Shown here one piece after another: positions 22,261-34,926 of a stretch of DNA of 64,000 nt. This DNA is from Paramecium octaurelia (Eukaryota; Ciliophora; Oligohymenophorea; Peniculida; Parameciidae): assembly GCA_905182995.1 (NCBI GenBank), contig CAJJDP010000140.1, positions 124,001 to 188,000 of the forward strand, written 5' to 3'. The notes below the pieces were generated by a model, which was given only the letters and a program-made list of their open reading frames with translations, made no database searches and was not told the DNA's origin. Made by a program: the position numbers and the translations under genes. Within the stretch, counting starts at the first letter, position 1; each line of letters starts with the position of its first letter.

Positions 22261-24733
22261 TCATCCTCTTGGGAATATTTTGGATGCTATACTCCTAAAA
22301 GTCATCATATTTAAAGGTTTGGTCATGAAATAGTCTATTCCGGCATCATAAGCTTTTTCCTTGGTTTCCAAATCACTAAAACCAGTGTTGGCAATAACAT
22401 AAACCTTTTTAATAATTCTATTTTGCATCATTCTTTTAATAATTTTGACAGTTTCGATTCCACCCATAATTGGCATGTTGATGTCAAGAAAGATTAGTTA
22501 ATAGCAACAATTTTAACATTTTGGACAAGGGTTGGTTAGTTTTTCATTTATTTGTTCTATAGCTTCCATGCCATTATAGGCTTTATCACAAATGGAAGAG
22601 TATTATTGCATTAACATTTATAGAGCCATAATATTAAAGTATTCATCATCAACAATTAGGACTCTTGAGCAACATGAACTTTTAAGAGAATAGGCTTAAA
22701 TTGTATCTTAAAGTTAAGGAATGAGGGATTGAAGAGGTTGAATAGTTTATTTATTTTCTTCGAATTCTTTCGAATAAACAGTAACATTGCCATCGTCTAG
22801 ATTTGATTATCCATTTGTTATTGACTTAAATGTGTGTTAGCCAAACTTGATTTGTATATCATTAATATTTTCATAATAAGAATTAATGCTTTGGAATCTA
22901 ACTATTGTTCTATGAAATTTGACTGATTGGAGTTTGTCAATGTTATTTTTGAATTCGGACATGTTTTTGATAGAGAAATAAAAATTTGAACCTGCTTTAT
23001 TGGACGTGAATTGAATTTTGCAATCATCATCAGCGTTCATTTTTTTGACAAGCAAATTGCTGATAAATAGGCCTAGACTTGAACCAATACTATTTTCTGA
23101 AACTCTCAACATTAACCGTTATTCTAAGATTCTTCTAAGATTATTCTCTTCTTAGCTAACCTAATGTAAATGTAGAATTGCTAACCATTCCTATTCCTGT
23201 ATCTGACACAACAATTTAGTATAAAAAGTCCTATTTTTTTATCAAAATTTAGATAGTGCCAGTGATTGTGAAACGAACAGCATTCGATACTAATTAAAAA
23301 ATAACTTAGCGAAATCGATCTCGGTCATTAAAAATTAGAACTAATAAATTATTAAATAATACAAGATTCGGTTGGCAATACTAATTGGATTCCTTTTTAT
23401 TGACAAGTAATCTAAAAGAAGTCTGCAATTGCTTTGATTTCCTCCAAGATGTTGAAAGTAGAAAGACTCAATTAAAATTGATCAGTTTCGATTGAACTAT
23501 AATCTCTAATGTTGGATATAATTAAATTTAATTATTGACTGTTTGTGAGAATGGGTTAAATGATGTTTTCTTTGATATCTTGAGTAACTGATGACTTTTA
23601 TAAGGCTATTTCTGATAGGCTTTGAATGCAATTGAGACTTGTTCCTAGTTCATGAGAAAGGGATTTACACATATCGAAAATGTTAGTGTTGATCTCGATT
23701 GCTAATTTTGGCACAAGTTAAAAATGCATGACATAATACATTTATTGTCTACCGATCAAACCAAATACATTCAACAAGTACTTTGAAACATCTAAAGTTT
23801 GAGCCTACATCTGGAATGTTTAGTAATAATGTTCATAATTAATCTGTGTTTACAACTAATTCTCTAGCACTTACCTCAAAGTTATCACTCCTTTTTGACA
23901 GGAGAGAGATTGTTAACTGTTTTCTAATTTTGATATAAACTTCACTCCTTAATCTAACAGCTAATCAACGATTTCGTTTTAGTTTTCTGTCATCACTTAA
24001 GATTTTCCCAAAATATTTAGATCAAAACTGTAGAACTTCAACTTTAAATCTCTTCCTAGGACCAGGTATTTCTCATATTATAACCATTTGCTAATTCGAT
24101 ATAATAATCTTACTGGTCTAACCACGGCTCATCTTCCACCAACTTTATTGAGTTTATCATTGGCATGCTTCTTCTGGATTCCTGTATCATTGCAAATGTT
24201 TATTATATCTATCCACCTCCAGTTGAGACTTGCACATATGATTATTGATATTTATCATCTGACTTTCTTACTTAATAAAAATGTTGAACAATCAATATAA
24301 TAATTTGCATCGAGTTTATTAGTTAATCGTATCCAAAATTAATGAACTATTTGAATTCGAATAAATTTAGAACCATCATAAAAACAAACAAGTATTATAA
24401 TGAATTTCCTCTGTAACTTTCTAAAGTCATGTATATTTAAAATAAGATCAATAGGTATTAATTAGTGCTTAATTTGACTCCACCAATCCAAACAATTACG
24501 ATCTTCCCAAAAAATGAAACCAAATTTAATTTACTTTTTATATTCAATTTCCACTCAGTATATACAAGCAGTTGTTGCAATACAACAAATACCCCATATC
24601 CAATTATCAATGAAATCGTTAATAATTATCCTATCTCTTCTTAAACTGATTCAAAAAGCAAGATTGAAATCGTAGCCAAATCCATTAAGATGAATAGGAA
24701 AGTATTCAAAATCAAAATTTTTTTTGATGCCAT
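22261..24733 (-). CDS. Multi-TM hybrid sensor histidine kinase, 798 aa
   Basis: Start 24731-24733, stop 22261-22263; introns of 29, 22 and 25 nt leave 799 codons. Residues 1-155 hold about five or six hydrophobic segments. The HisKA H-box is SLSHELGTSLNCI, so phospho-accepting His is about residue 351. The ATPase part has an N-box (FRQVIFQLVSNAVRFT), G1 (VSDTGIGM) and a weak G2 (IGSSLGLFIS). The C-terminal receiver has VLIVDDE, the phospho-Asp in LIFLDINMPIMGG, and the Lys in YFMTKP. It should autophosphorylate on His and pass phosphate to its own receiver at a membrane; a downstream HPt protein would be needed. The ligand is unknown. Confidence 0.9.
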
Positions 24734-26416
24734 TTAATTAAATTAATATTATCATTTAACCTTCTTCTACTGAGATTTTCCATAATTTTAATTTATCATC
24801 TTATGAAGTACATAAATCATCATGTTTCTTAGTAATATCATTCTCAACTCTCTGGCGAACGATTAAGAGTATATTTAAGATTTATAAAATATTTTAAATA
24901 AACTTCAAGAAGCAAATTTATTATTGGTTTGCTTAGAATAAATTAAATAAGGATTTTTATATATCTATTGATAAAATCAAACAAAATTGAACCTTTTAAT
25001 TTAAATATATTTTTTAAGCAATTCCACATTCCTTGAATTTTTTTAATAAAGCGAAATAATATCAGAATATATGTTGGCTTAATGTAGTGAATTGATTTTA
25101 ATCTGTTATATATAACATTTTATTAAATAAGAAATGAAATTTACAATTTAGTTTTAGCACTCCGTATTCCAAATCCCTTGTTACAAAAAATCTTTGGCAA
25201 TAACCCAAGTTGTCAAAACAGTCTTATCTATTCATGAAGAAAATTTTCGACTTAAACTCCTCCTTTGAATATATCTAATCTTGATAATTATCACTTTGGC
25301 TGTGTAAAATGTCTTTTCTTTAATTCGTACATCTAGTAAGAAATAATGGAATCTGTGACTTCTAATTTTTAGGTTACTCATCTATTATTTTAAACTAAAT
25401 TCTGAATTTTACTAATTTTAACTCTGTTGTTATAAGTCAGTTAACTTAGAAATTGGATTTCTCTAAATTCAAGTTATTAATATGATTTATTTTCTATTTT
25501 TTATTCCAAAAAAACACTTACCCTAAACAACATTTAATTTTACTTACTTTTCCCTTATCCAAAAATCACAAAAATATCACTTCGAGGAAGATTTAAAATA
25601 ATTAATGTTCTTACTATGAATCAATAAAGTATTACGAAAAAATAACAAAATGATTTTTTCTATCAAATACCAGAAATAAGATCTTATTCTTTTACCTCTT
25701 CTAAGCATATGAAAATATCAATAATTTCTTCGATTGCTAAATATGAACAGGTAAATTAGTGATTTATTATTTTTTATATTTTGGTAGAATTATTAATATT
25801 CATGATTTTTATTTGGAATACATAGTTAATAATATTTTTCTTTTCGGCAGTAATTATATAGACAATTTTATTCCCATAGATAATAAAATGGACTGATTTA
25901 TTAGAAAATCTAATGTTGAAATTTTTAAACTGTGGATAGGTGATAATCACATATATATCAATATATTACAAATATTTTAAAATTTCAATTCTAAATTAAG
26001 TGTATTAAAAAAATAGATTTAAATCAAGAGGAAAGACAACGTCAAAAAATTATCCAATTAGGCAGGTTAGCAAGCAAAAAGAAATATATATAATTCTTGG
26101 ATAAACTGAATGATTTAAAATTAACAGTTGACAAGATCCTATGTTAATTGGTTTTGTTGCTTTTAATTAAGAGTTTTAGAGTAATAAAATTGATAAATAG
26201 TAGTATTAATTAATAAATTTTGCTTGATTTTGCTTCATTTCTGATCATATTTTAAGTAATAGGTAGTATAGCAAATTTAAACAAAAAAAATTATGACAAC
26301 GAAGACTATGTTATATTAATCTAGCTGATAATTTTGACAAATTAAGAGGTATATTTTGTAGCGAAAGAAACTTTGAAATTTATAATTTAATATGATTAAA
26401 TATTTATAATAATTTC
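24734..26416. other. About 1.7 kb without a resolvable gene
   Basis: Several overlapping TGA-free readings exist in different frames and strands: on minus, about 25080-25700 (segments SDNYQDQIYSKEEF and DCFDNLGYCQRFF, with candidate 22- and 28-nt introns); on plus, about 25780-26380 (two hydrophobic segments, then LNQEERQRQKIIQLGRLASK). None could be joined into a model with a start codon and consistent frame. They may be decayed genes or a gene whose introns I misplaced. Confidence 0.35.
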
Positions 26417-27178
26417 TCATATTCTTTTTCTCTCATTCAATATTCTTCTCACATCCTTCTCTTCTAATTCCTATATTTGTATTTTACCTTCCTATAAAAA
26501 CCTTAATTTCTCATCATAACTCAGTAGCACTTTAGGATCCTTTACATCTTAAGAGGGATAATACTTTCCTTCTATCAGTTCGAAACTAGGACAATTGATT
26601 ATCATTTTAAATGGTTCCATCTAGATGTCTTGAATTAGAACCATAAGATCACTCACTGAATAGCTATCAGTGAGCCCACTTAAGAATTTAAATGATGGCA
26701 AGTTATTGGTTATTATTTATTCTCTAAATTTCTTTTCTGGTAATTATAACACAGTAGCTCGATCATAAGGTAATTTCTAAGGAAATAGCTCAAGTTTATC
26801 TGGGGATTGTGTGATAAATATCAATTTATGTTCCTGTTCCTAACATATCTTTATAATTTCCATTAATTTATAATATTTCTCCTGTTAAACAAAACTAAAA
26901 TATTCCAAATCATCAAAAAACACCAGTTTTTTTCTTTATTGCTTTATCAGCTCCTCCATCTATGATGCTGCCAAATTTGGAAACTCGTTTACACAATTGA
27001 AAAACAAATGACAAGAATCATTTAATTAAGCAAAATATTTGCATAAAAATGTCTTTCCAGTGCCTGGTCTTCCTGAGATTAAAATACCATTGTATGGTCC
27101 TTCTTTGAATTTATTAAGTTGTTCTAAAGTCTCCTTTGCCGAATCTTCAAGTACAATATTCAAGCCAGTTTAAATCAT
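26417..27178 (-). CDS. AAA-type ATPase domain protein, about 253 aa
   Basis: One uninterrupted frame from ATG 27176-27178 to TGA 26417-26419. Walker A is ISGRPGTGKTF and Walker B is KKLVFFDDLE; a sensor-1-like LIFITQSPD follows, then a helical lid-like part and a Lys/Glu/Arg-rich C-terminus. It should bind and hydrolyse ATP as a ring-forming AAA protein; PGTGKT plus the short length suggests a single-module relative of katanin/NSF-type ATPases or a truncated copy. A start further upstream (27252) does not keep frame across its possible 22-nt intron, so the N-terminal extension, if any, is unresolved. Confidence 0.75.
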
Positions 27179-28249
27179 GAATTAAATTAATAATTATTTC
27201 TCCAATTCTAATATTGGTATAAAAATAACTTCAATTCAAAAATAAATTCCATTCTGATAGTTTCTAACTATTTTTTTTGCAATATTTATAAGTATGATTA
27301 AACAGTCAGAATCAAAAAAAAATATTGTTATTTTATAAAAAAAGTGTGATTAGAAAATGGATTTTAGAACTTAATTTTCTGTTAATTTTAGGAAAAATTT
27401 TCATTAAATTTAATGCCAATTCCAGCTGCAAAATTAATCAACATCTGAAACTTAATAATTCTCTTTTAGACCTCTATTTATATTTTAATTGATCCGAAAA
27501 AAGTAAATAGCCGTTTTTCCTATAAATCTAAAGGGATTGCATAGTTTTTTTGGTATAAAAAGGTTTATTTTGTCCCTCTAGAATAAGATTGCATGCATTA
27601 TCAATAAATTAAATAATCGATTAAAAAAACAAAAATTTTATGAATAGATTCTTTTATATGTAATGTATTAAATTTTAATATTTGAAGGAGCAATGTAAGT
27701 TTTTATGTGAATAAAATAATATATTTATCAAATATTCTAAATTTAATTAAGTTTATTGTTATGATTGCTATGGAATTAATATTGTTTCTATCAAATTTCG
27801 TAGTTTATGGTAATAAATTAATCTAAAAAAATTAATATAAACAAGAATTATAATTTTAAATCAATTAAAGAAATAAAAAACATTATTACTCAATCATCAT
27901 AATGTTGTATAACTATATGTTATCTAGTGTGTTCAATTATTGTAATGGTATTTATATCTAATTAATGTAGTGTAACTAAGTTAATCGTTATTTAAGAATG
28001 AAAAGAATACAGAAAGGATGGTGGGTTTTAACAATTTCTAAATCAAAAAAAAATTAATGAAGAAATTATATTAAGAAAAACAATTGTTAATAGTTTACAA
28101 TATTGTAATCAATCAAATTTTTAACAAAGATAAGTTTAAATTAGAATAAGTATGATATATTTATACTTTTAATATAGTTTTCAAATAAATGCTAATGAAG
28201 AATAGATTAAATTGAGATAGATATTAAAATATCAATATCTATGAAAAAA
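27179..28249. other. Intergenic, about 1.07 kb, nothing seen
   Basis: Very AT-rich, between the AAA gene and the LINE-like remnant. It could include sequence once belonging to the element's 3' part, but no reverse transcriptase catalytic motif (YxDD) was found on either strand here. Confidence 0.4.
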
Positions 28250-29990
28250 TAATTGAAATTAAGGTAAGTATATGTATCTTTAACTAGAGGTCTAAATTTT
28301 TCCTTAAAAAGTATTTCAGGATCGCATTTGTTCAATATGCATAATCTACCCATCCAAGTTTCTTAATGATTATCGTTTATGATATTCCGAATGTAGAGTT
28401 TTACGAATTCGTTATATTCCATCAAATGAGATTGCTTTAATTACTAATTTTTTAATATTTGACATGTTTTATTCTGATTCTTCCATAGCAAACTTTTGTA
28501 TCTACTTGAAAAGTTTTCAAATGTACGAATACTTTGACAGCATTTTATTGCTTTCTCTTTTGATATTGAGCTATGAGAATTAGCTTCAAATTCTAGTCTT
28601 AATATACAATGAACATATGAGTTCTTCCACATTTGTGATGCTGAAAAATTAACCTCTCTTGATATTAGGATATGATCAGTTACAGAAGATAATTTACTAT
28701 GTAGTTATATTCTTCTAGAAGTAATCTTATCATGGGCAGTAACCCAACTCCTAGATCTTCATAATTAAAATCTCCACGGATGACAAGTTGCTAATTGTTC
28801 GATAGTTAATTAACTATTCCTATTACATTTTCCCAGAAGTACTATCTACGCTATTATATTCACTTTGATTGTGAAAGTAAACATTAATTAAAACTAAGTT
28901 TAAAATCAGATTTATTATTTAAACAACTAGAACTTCAGGTAAAATGTAATCTTCATAGAGTTATTTTTAAAATAGAAGGTTGTGATGTTTTTGCTTTGAA
29001 ATTATTTATGTACTCCTATAATTATACCTCCAGAATTAGAGGTATCTCTTATTATATTAATATTTATATTTTACAGAATCTGATATGTACTAGTTCCTCA
29101 CTAATTAGAGACAAAAAGATGTACTGTTTCTTATTTAATTATTGCAAAAATGCTTTATTTCAGTGATCAAACTTTTCCAATATATTCTCAATCTGTTTAA
29201 CGGGTATTTAAGAAGCCATTAGCCTCAATTCCCATTAAATCTTAAATATTTATCAAATTTGTTTTTCGATAGTGTTTTTCCATCATGTTTGAAAATGAAT
29301 ATGACTTCTATAAGATTGTGCTGATGCATATGGGTCAGATCTAAGTTTTTAACAAAATATTTCCTCTTAATCATAAACCTAAGAATCTTAAGAAAATGAT
29401 TATTATTATTTCCAATTAAGTTAATTACCCTTCTTAGAAATCACCTCCTTAACTATCTACTTTATGGTATTAATCAGACATTTTAACAGAAATTTTTTCC
29501 TTATTCATATAAATATTTCATTTATACGAATTCTATTTCTGATATTTCTAAGTGTGAGAAGCATGGTTCTTTTTCTGTTTTATTCTTTCACTTTATTTCT
29601 TAAATAGTGAGTATTCGTTTGTGATATGAAATATTTTAATAATTTTTTCATCATTTTTCCCTATTAGCTTTTATTTTTGTCCTCCCTTTAAATATGAATA
29701 ATCTAATATCTTATTATTCGCTTTATTATTATCCAATAATTAGGCTGACTTAACATCGTATTCTGGATCTTCTGCTACAATATTTCTTTGTATGACATTC
29801 TTCATCTCTTTTATATTTACTTTTAGATATGCTCCAATTATGTCATATAAATTTTGGGAGGTATTAAAATAATTTTCCTTTCAGAAGCTGTTCTGATACT
29901 TCTTAGGCAGCCAAATTACAAGCGGTGAAAGCTGCTATGAAATCTTAAGCATTTTCAAAGTCTATTCATTCTGAGCCGTAACTAAATTAA
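28250..29990 (-). mobile_element. Decayed non-LTR (LINE-like) retrotransposon remnant
   Basis: On the minus strand an endonuclease/exonuclease/phosphatase domain is recognisable in order but in shifting frames: SGGIIIGVHK, then LINVYFHNQ, then VIRGDFNYEDL (the GDFN motif), then VTDHILIS (the (S/T)DH motif). It continues into RLCILNKCDPEILFKEKFRP, resembling the entry to a LINE reverse transcriptase. At least three frame changes between these blocks lack any GT...AG intron, so the copy is dead. Upstream (29260-29990) another frame-shifted stretch may be an ORF1-type or N-terminal region. The reverse transcriptase core is missing. The family name is not determinable by eye. Confidence 0.65.
28660..29080 (-). 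pseudogene. EEP endonuclease domain of the LINE-like element
   Basis: This core contains the endonuclease motifs listed for the parent element. The SGG block is at about 29025-29040, NVY near 28900, GDFN near 28770 and the DH motif near 28680. In LINEs this apurinic-type endonuclease nicks target DNA to prime reverse transcription. Breaks in frame near 28950, 28865 and 28745 separate the blocks, and no plausible intron bridges them, which argues for decay rather than splicing. Confidence 0.6.
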
Positions 29991-30780
29991 AAAAATTATA
30001 TCCTCTATAATATATAATGAAATTATGTATAATCTCTTTAGATTTCTAACCCTCTTTAAAAGTTATTATTTTTTACATAATGTTATATTTTCATATGAAA
30101 TATATATTCTCTTTTACATTTCATTGATTACCAAATTATTAAAAGTAAATTATCACACTTAACTTAAATAAATTTTTTCTCAATTACATTTTATTGACTT
30201 CAACATTAATAAAAAATAAATATATTTAATCTTTATTTAAAGAATTTATATCAAAAATATATAGACAATTAAAAAAAGATATATATTAATACAATTTGTT
30301 TAAAGTTAGCAAATGTTTTTAATTCATTGATAGAATGTGTTAATGATCATGATAGTATAGTATGTACTAATATCAATTCGGTTTTATAATTGCTAGTAAA
30401 AATCTCTCATATTTGTTTACATAATTTATAAAAGCAATTATTTTATTTTCGATCTGATATTATTAATCAAAAGTTCAAAGCATGTGAGAAACAATATGCA
30501 TGAGAGACTAAGCAGGTGTTATTATGATCATTATTGTGAATTTTAGTTTCTAGAATTTACTCTCCAATCAAGAATTAATATTAAAGTAACAATAGTTATA
30601 AAATTCATATTAAATCTGTTAAAATTATATTTTCATTATTTAAAAATACATTCAAATAAGTAGTTGTTCAAAGAATCATGTTTGTCGATAAGCACACACC
30701 ATTTGGTAAAATCCATTAATAATATTAAATTGATATTTTCTAATTAACTAAGAATAGGTGTTGCTCTATAATGAATTTAT
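29991..30780. other. Intergenic, about 790 bp, nothing seen
   Basis: AT-rich spacer between the LINE-like remnant and the stop of the TPR gene. No repeat of the element's ends, no target-site duplication and no gene recognised. Confidence 0.4.
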
Positions 30781-33699
30781 TCAAATTCGCTTATCAATAA
30801 GTCTATTAAAAATATATACTTTACCTTGATAATTAGTATCTAAAGGAAGATTTGGATATTCTTTTTTTATGGTATTTTCAAATTCAATCACCTTTTAATT
30901 TTATTATAGTCTTATGAATATTTTCCCTATATATATATATTGGCAATAAACTTTATGCTAGCTTAGCAGCCTTAACTATATTAAGACATTCAGTAACAGC
31001 CTATTTAGATAATTCTTATGAACAAAATTCTTCATAAAATTGCAAAGATTCTTAATATTTACCTTAAAATTCCATAAGGAAACCTGAATAAGCTTAAGTT
31101 ATACCTTTAAAAAAGTAAAAAAGTGATTTCAATTAATGCTAAGACTTATTGATCAATGATTCAGCCAATACAAAATTTTTTATGAGAAGTGCAGAAATTA
31201 CTAAATTTAATTAATTATTAATTACTGTACTACAAAATATCTATCTTATTTAAGGATGAAAAATTCAATTTCTGATAAAGATTAACCGATTTCTCAAATA
31301 CTCTTTATTTATAATAAATATTTGCTAAAAATCAATTTTAATTACCTTATAATTTTTATGCTTTTTCTGAGTTTGCAGTATCATTTTTTATTATTTCCAA
31401 TAAACTGTGTGCCTCATTAAAATTGTTTTAATAAAAATTTAGAATAACTTAAATATATAATAGATAGTAACCTAACAACCATTAAGATTCTGAATATCCT
31501 TTGATTGATTGAAGGATATTTTTGGCTTCCTCTAATGATACATCACTAGGCTATACTTTTTAGATAATGTTGTAATCTAAAATAGCAAGTGCTAAATTAC
31601 ACGATTATCTCATTACCTTTATTGTAAAGTAGTTAAGGCTTGTCAGTTTCAGTTTAAAGTGCCCGATCATAGTAATTGATTGCAACATTATATTATTTTT
31701 ATACTTGATGAATCAAACCTAATTAATTCTACTTATAATTAACCCAAGTATATGTCTATTTTGGACATTTTATTTTGATTCGATTGTAATTACTTAAAAC
31801 AATTAAGTGAGGCATCTAATAATCCTTAGTGAAAATAAATTTATCCTTTATGATATACATTTAACTTACCTTTTAATTCAAGATAATCTGATTTTCCATG
31901 TTGCAAAGGTTGATTATCAATTATTTCCAAAGCTTATTGGTATTATTTCAATCCCACTAAATTGTATGCTAATTTTAATTATCCTTTTAAATACCGTAAC
32001 AAATTTCGATTATAGGTTCATTTGGATATTGTTACCTTGCTATATTTAAATATTCTTCAGCTCTCCCATATTCTTTTAAAGCGATTAAACAAATTGCTAT
32101 GTAATTAAATAATTAATTTAACATTTAATCAAATTTAGAAACAAACTATTAGGAATCTAAAATAACTTCTTCTCAACAAGATCTAAAGCACTTTAGAATT
32201 TTTTTTCTAAACACAAATTTTTCACTTTCATAAAATAACTTTGTACACTCTTAAATAAATTATATTAGTGGTGAGTTTTATTATCTAGATTAATCCATTG
32301 ACTAAAAGGAAAAACCTCCTTTATTTTTAGAAAATAATTTTTAAGCAATGACTTTGTAAAATTAACAATTACATAGAAAACTCTAAGCTTCGGGATACTT
32401 TTTTGAATGTTTTTATATTGAATTTAGACACTCAATGGCTTTCTAAAATTCACCTGATCTAATCAATACAATAGCTATTATTTTTTCTAATACATTACCG
32501 TAAGAAATTTTTGTTTCATCGCTTATATTTTATAAATTATTGCTATAATATTATTTTGGATCCGACAAAAGCATACATAAAACTTCAAAATAATTAATAT
32601 TTACATTTTGCATCACTGTAAGCCTAACAGTTAGGGTATTTCTCCATTCCTTATTTACAAAAATGAATTGCTTCTTCAAATTTATTTTGATACAAAGCCA
32701 AAAATTTAACTTTCTTTATAAATATAGATTACCATAAAACATAACTATATCTAAACTTTCTGGCTTTTTATATAATTCTGCTTTGATAACATTATTTGCC
32801 TCATCTATTTTACCTTAATCTAAAAGAGATAGACTTTGAAACAATTGCATATTAAATCGATCATCATTTATATGCTATCGTTTATCTAACCGAAATAAAA
32901 AAAGTGTTACAGTAATGGTAATTAACAAATTACATCACCTGACCTTAAAAAATAGTATCATTATTATAATCATCTTGATATATTAATTAGTTTGCTTCTT
33001 AATTCTTACTCATAATAATTAATATTGAATCTAAATTATAAAATACATTACATTTTTTGGCTAAGAAAAAATAATCTAGCTGAAATTTAAGAGCAGAGTT
33101 TATTTTTTAAAGTGCCAAATTATATTTACATAATTGAAGCAAGTCTTCAACTAGAATATTTGATAAACATTTTAAATACTTTATGAAGTAAGTATTAATA
33201 GCAAGTATTCAGAGTCATCAAACGCATATATATGTTGAATAATCTAAATTATTGTACTTTTTGCAGTTTCTCCAATTGGTTGATTCAATAGAAAGGCTAT
33301 TAGCAATTTCTATAATTAGTTATTGTAACATTGCCTTGCAAATTGAATTAATATCTAATTATCTTAGTATATATGAATTTCATCTAATTAGTTTTTAATT
33401 AGCTTCTTAAATTTATCTTGATAATCAATTAATTCTTGCGAAAAAGAATCACATTAATCTTTCTTTGATAAAGACTAGTGTTGCTAAAAGAGCTGTTCTA
33501 ACTTTTTTAGATGAATCTGTAATATAGAATATAATATTGTAATTGGGAAACAATCTAATTGATGATCCTTATGGGATTCATTCCAACAAATTTAACAAAG
33601 TTTGTCCTTCTTTTCTTTACATTTCTCATTTAAGCAAAATTTTATAATTGGATGCTAATTATGAGCCACATATGTGCAACTAAATATTGGAGGGTTCAT
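30781..33699 (-). CDS. Zinc-binding N-terminus plus TPR repeat protein
   Basis: Start 33697-33699 (MNPPIFSCTYVAHNQHPIIK). The first 50 residues have Cys/His pairs (FCLNEKCKEKKDKLCQICW, ESHKDHQ) resembling a B-box-type zinc site. Next comes a coiled-coil-like region, and from about residue 190 onward TPR-like helices, for example LQKINSALKFQLDYF, ALYQNKFEEAIHFCKQGMEK and EFQKAIECLNSIQKH. Many short introns interrupt it (one 29 nt after the first block, one 22 nt near 32600). The stop at 30781-30783 is the best reading of the 3' end; not every intron was placed, so length (roughly 850-900 aa) is approximate. TPRs are protein-docking scaffolds. Similar proteins are numerous in ciliates. Confidence 0.7.
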
Positions 33700-34148
33700 A
33701 AATTAATTAAAAAAATATATAATATTGATTTATAAAATGCTCTATATATATTTGAAGGATTCATAAAGCAGCTCTTAAAGTTTAAGGTTTTCTGGGCAAT
33801 TGAATGATTCATTCATTATTTTCATATATACATTTAATTATTTGATTAAGTATTATTCTAATATTTTGTAGAATAAGGCTTAAATATACCATGAGTTACC
33901 TTTAGTTTAAACATTAAATTATTATAGAAATGAATTTCCAAAGTTCCAAGTTTTCATCACGAAATTAATTAGCAAAGACATTTGTACATAGCTCATCTTA
34001 ATCGTCCTTCCAATTGCCATTAGAATTGTAAAATAGTTATTTCGTTATAATACATAAAAAATACAATACACTATTATTCAACATAATAGAAGATTGACAT
34101 CTTTTAGAAAATATTTTAGAAATATAATATATAAAGTGTAATTTATCA
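33700..34148. other. Intergenic, about 450 bp, upstream of palindromic element
   Basis: AT-rich 5' flank of the TPR gene. No independent gene recognised. It leads directly into the left arm of the inverted-repeat element. Confidence 0.4.
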
Positions 34149-34546
34149 GATTAGGAGATGAAATTTGCCCATTTTATCTCCCAGTATAATCTAATATATT
34201 CTAGTGAATTTCTAATTCAGGGTATTCGCCATTAATACTTATTCAAATTGAAGAATTAAATTTTGCTTTCAAAATTATAGGTTATTTGCCAAAGAGTGAA
34301 ATTCCCTCTAAGTCGCATGTATTGTCATACAACCTATCACTTTTGACATACCTTTCAGTGAAAAAATGTAAAATCTATGAGTATATAATAATTTGGTGAA
34401 TTTCCTCGGAAGGAAATTCATTAATACATTTTAACACATATATGTGAATATATTAATAAAATAGTATTAGTGAACTTCCTAATCTGGAAATTCACTAGTG
34501 TATGCTATACTATATTGGGAGATAAAATGGGCATATTTTATCCTCA
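34149..34546. repeat. Palindromic MITE-like element, about 400 bp
   Basis: An imperfect inverted repeat of about 85 bp: left arm 34149-34237, right arm about 34463-34546. The best match is a 22-bp block at left 34178-34199 and right 34512-34533 that is nearly perfect when one side is reverse-complemented (core GCCCATTTTATCTCCCA). Adjacent to it, CTAGTGAATTTC in the left arm is mirrored by GAAATTCACTAG in the right. A third copy of the motif sits at 34394-34427 as a tight hairpin (GAATTTCCT / AGGAAATTC around CGG). No coding frame inside. It could be a non-autonomous transposon, a retained germline-type segment, or a structured regulatory region. Confidence 0.65.
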
Positions 34547-34926
34547 AGCTAAAAAATATTTTTTGAGAACAACTATAGAAGGAAAAATGTTTCTTTCACA
34601 ACTTCACTCATGATTATTATTTTTGACTCTAAATAGATCTAGGTTTCAAAAGAAATATTGTGGAAAGTGATTAATCTTAAAATCTCCTTTCAATATATCA
34701 TCTTTATGAAAATATTCTTAACCAATAATGTTATGATGAGATATTACTTAGAAAACAATGATTTATTACGCTTTGTTCATTTAACTGCTGTAAAAATTTA
34801 AGATCATTTATTCTATTATTGCTAATCTAATTATCATGAATTTTATCACTCTCTACTAATATTAAATTTGAATTTGATGTTTACATCGACTAAGTATTTA
34901 TAATTAAAATTTATATAACCATAAAA
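34547..34926. other. Intergenic, about 380 bp, nothing seen
   Basis: AT-rich sequence between the palindromic element and the stop of the small TM gene. No gene or additional repeat arm recognised. Confidence 0.4.

Noticed and set aside
27179..27252. Upstream exon (MEFIFELK) for the AAA ATPase with a 22-nt intron
   Set aside because: The splice does not keep the reading frame (remaining length is not a multiple of three), so the start was placed at 27178.
28000..28260. Search for the reverse transcriptase YxDD box downstream of the LINE endonuclease
   Set aside because: No such motif or flanking block was found on the minus strand, so the element was not called complete.
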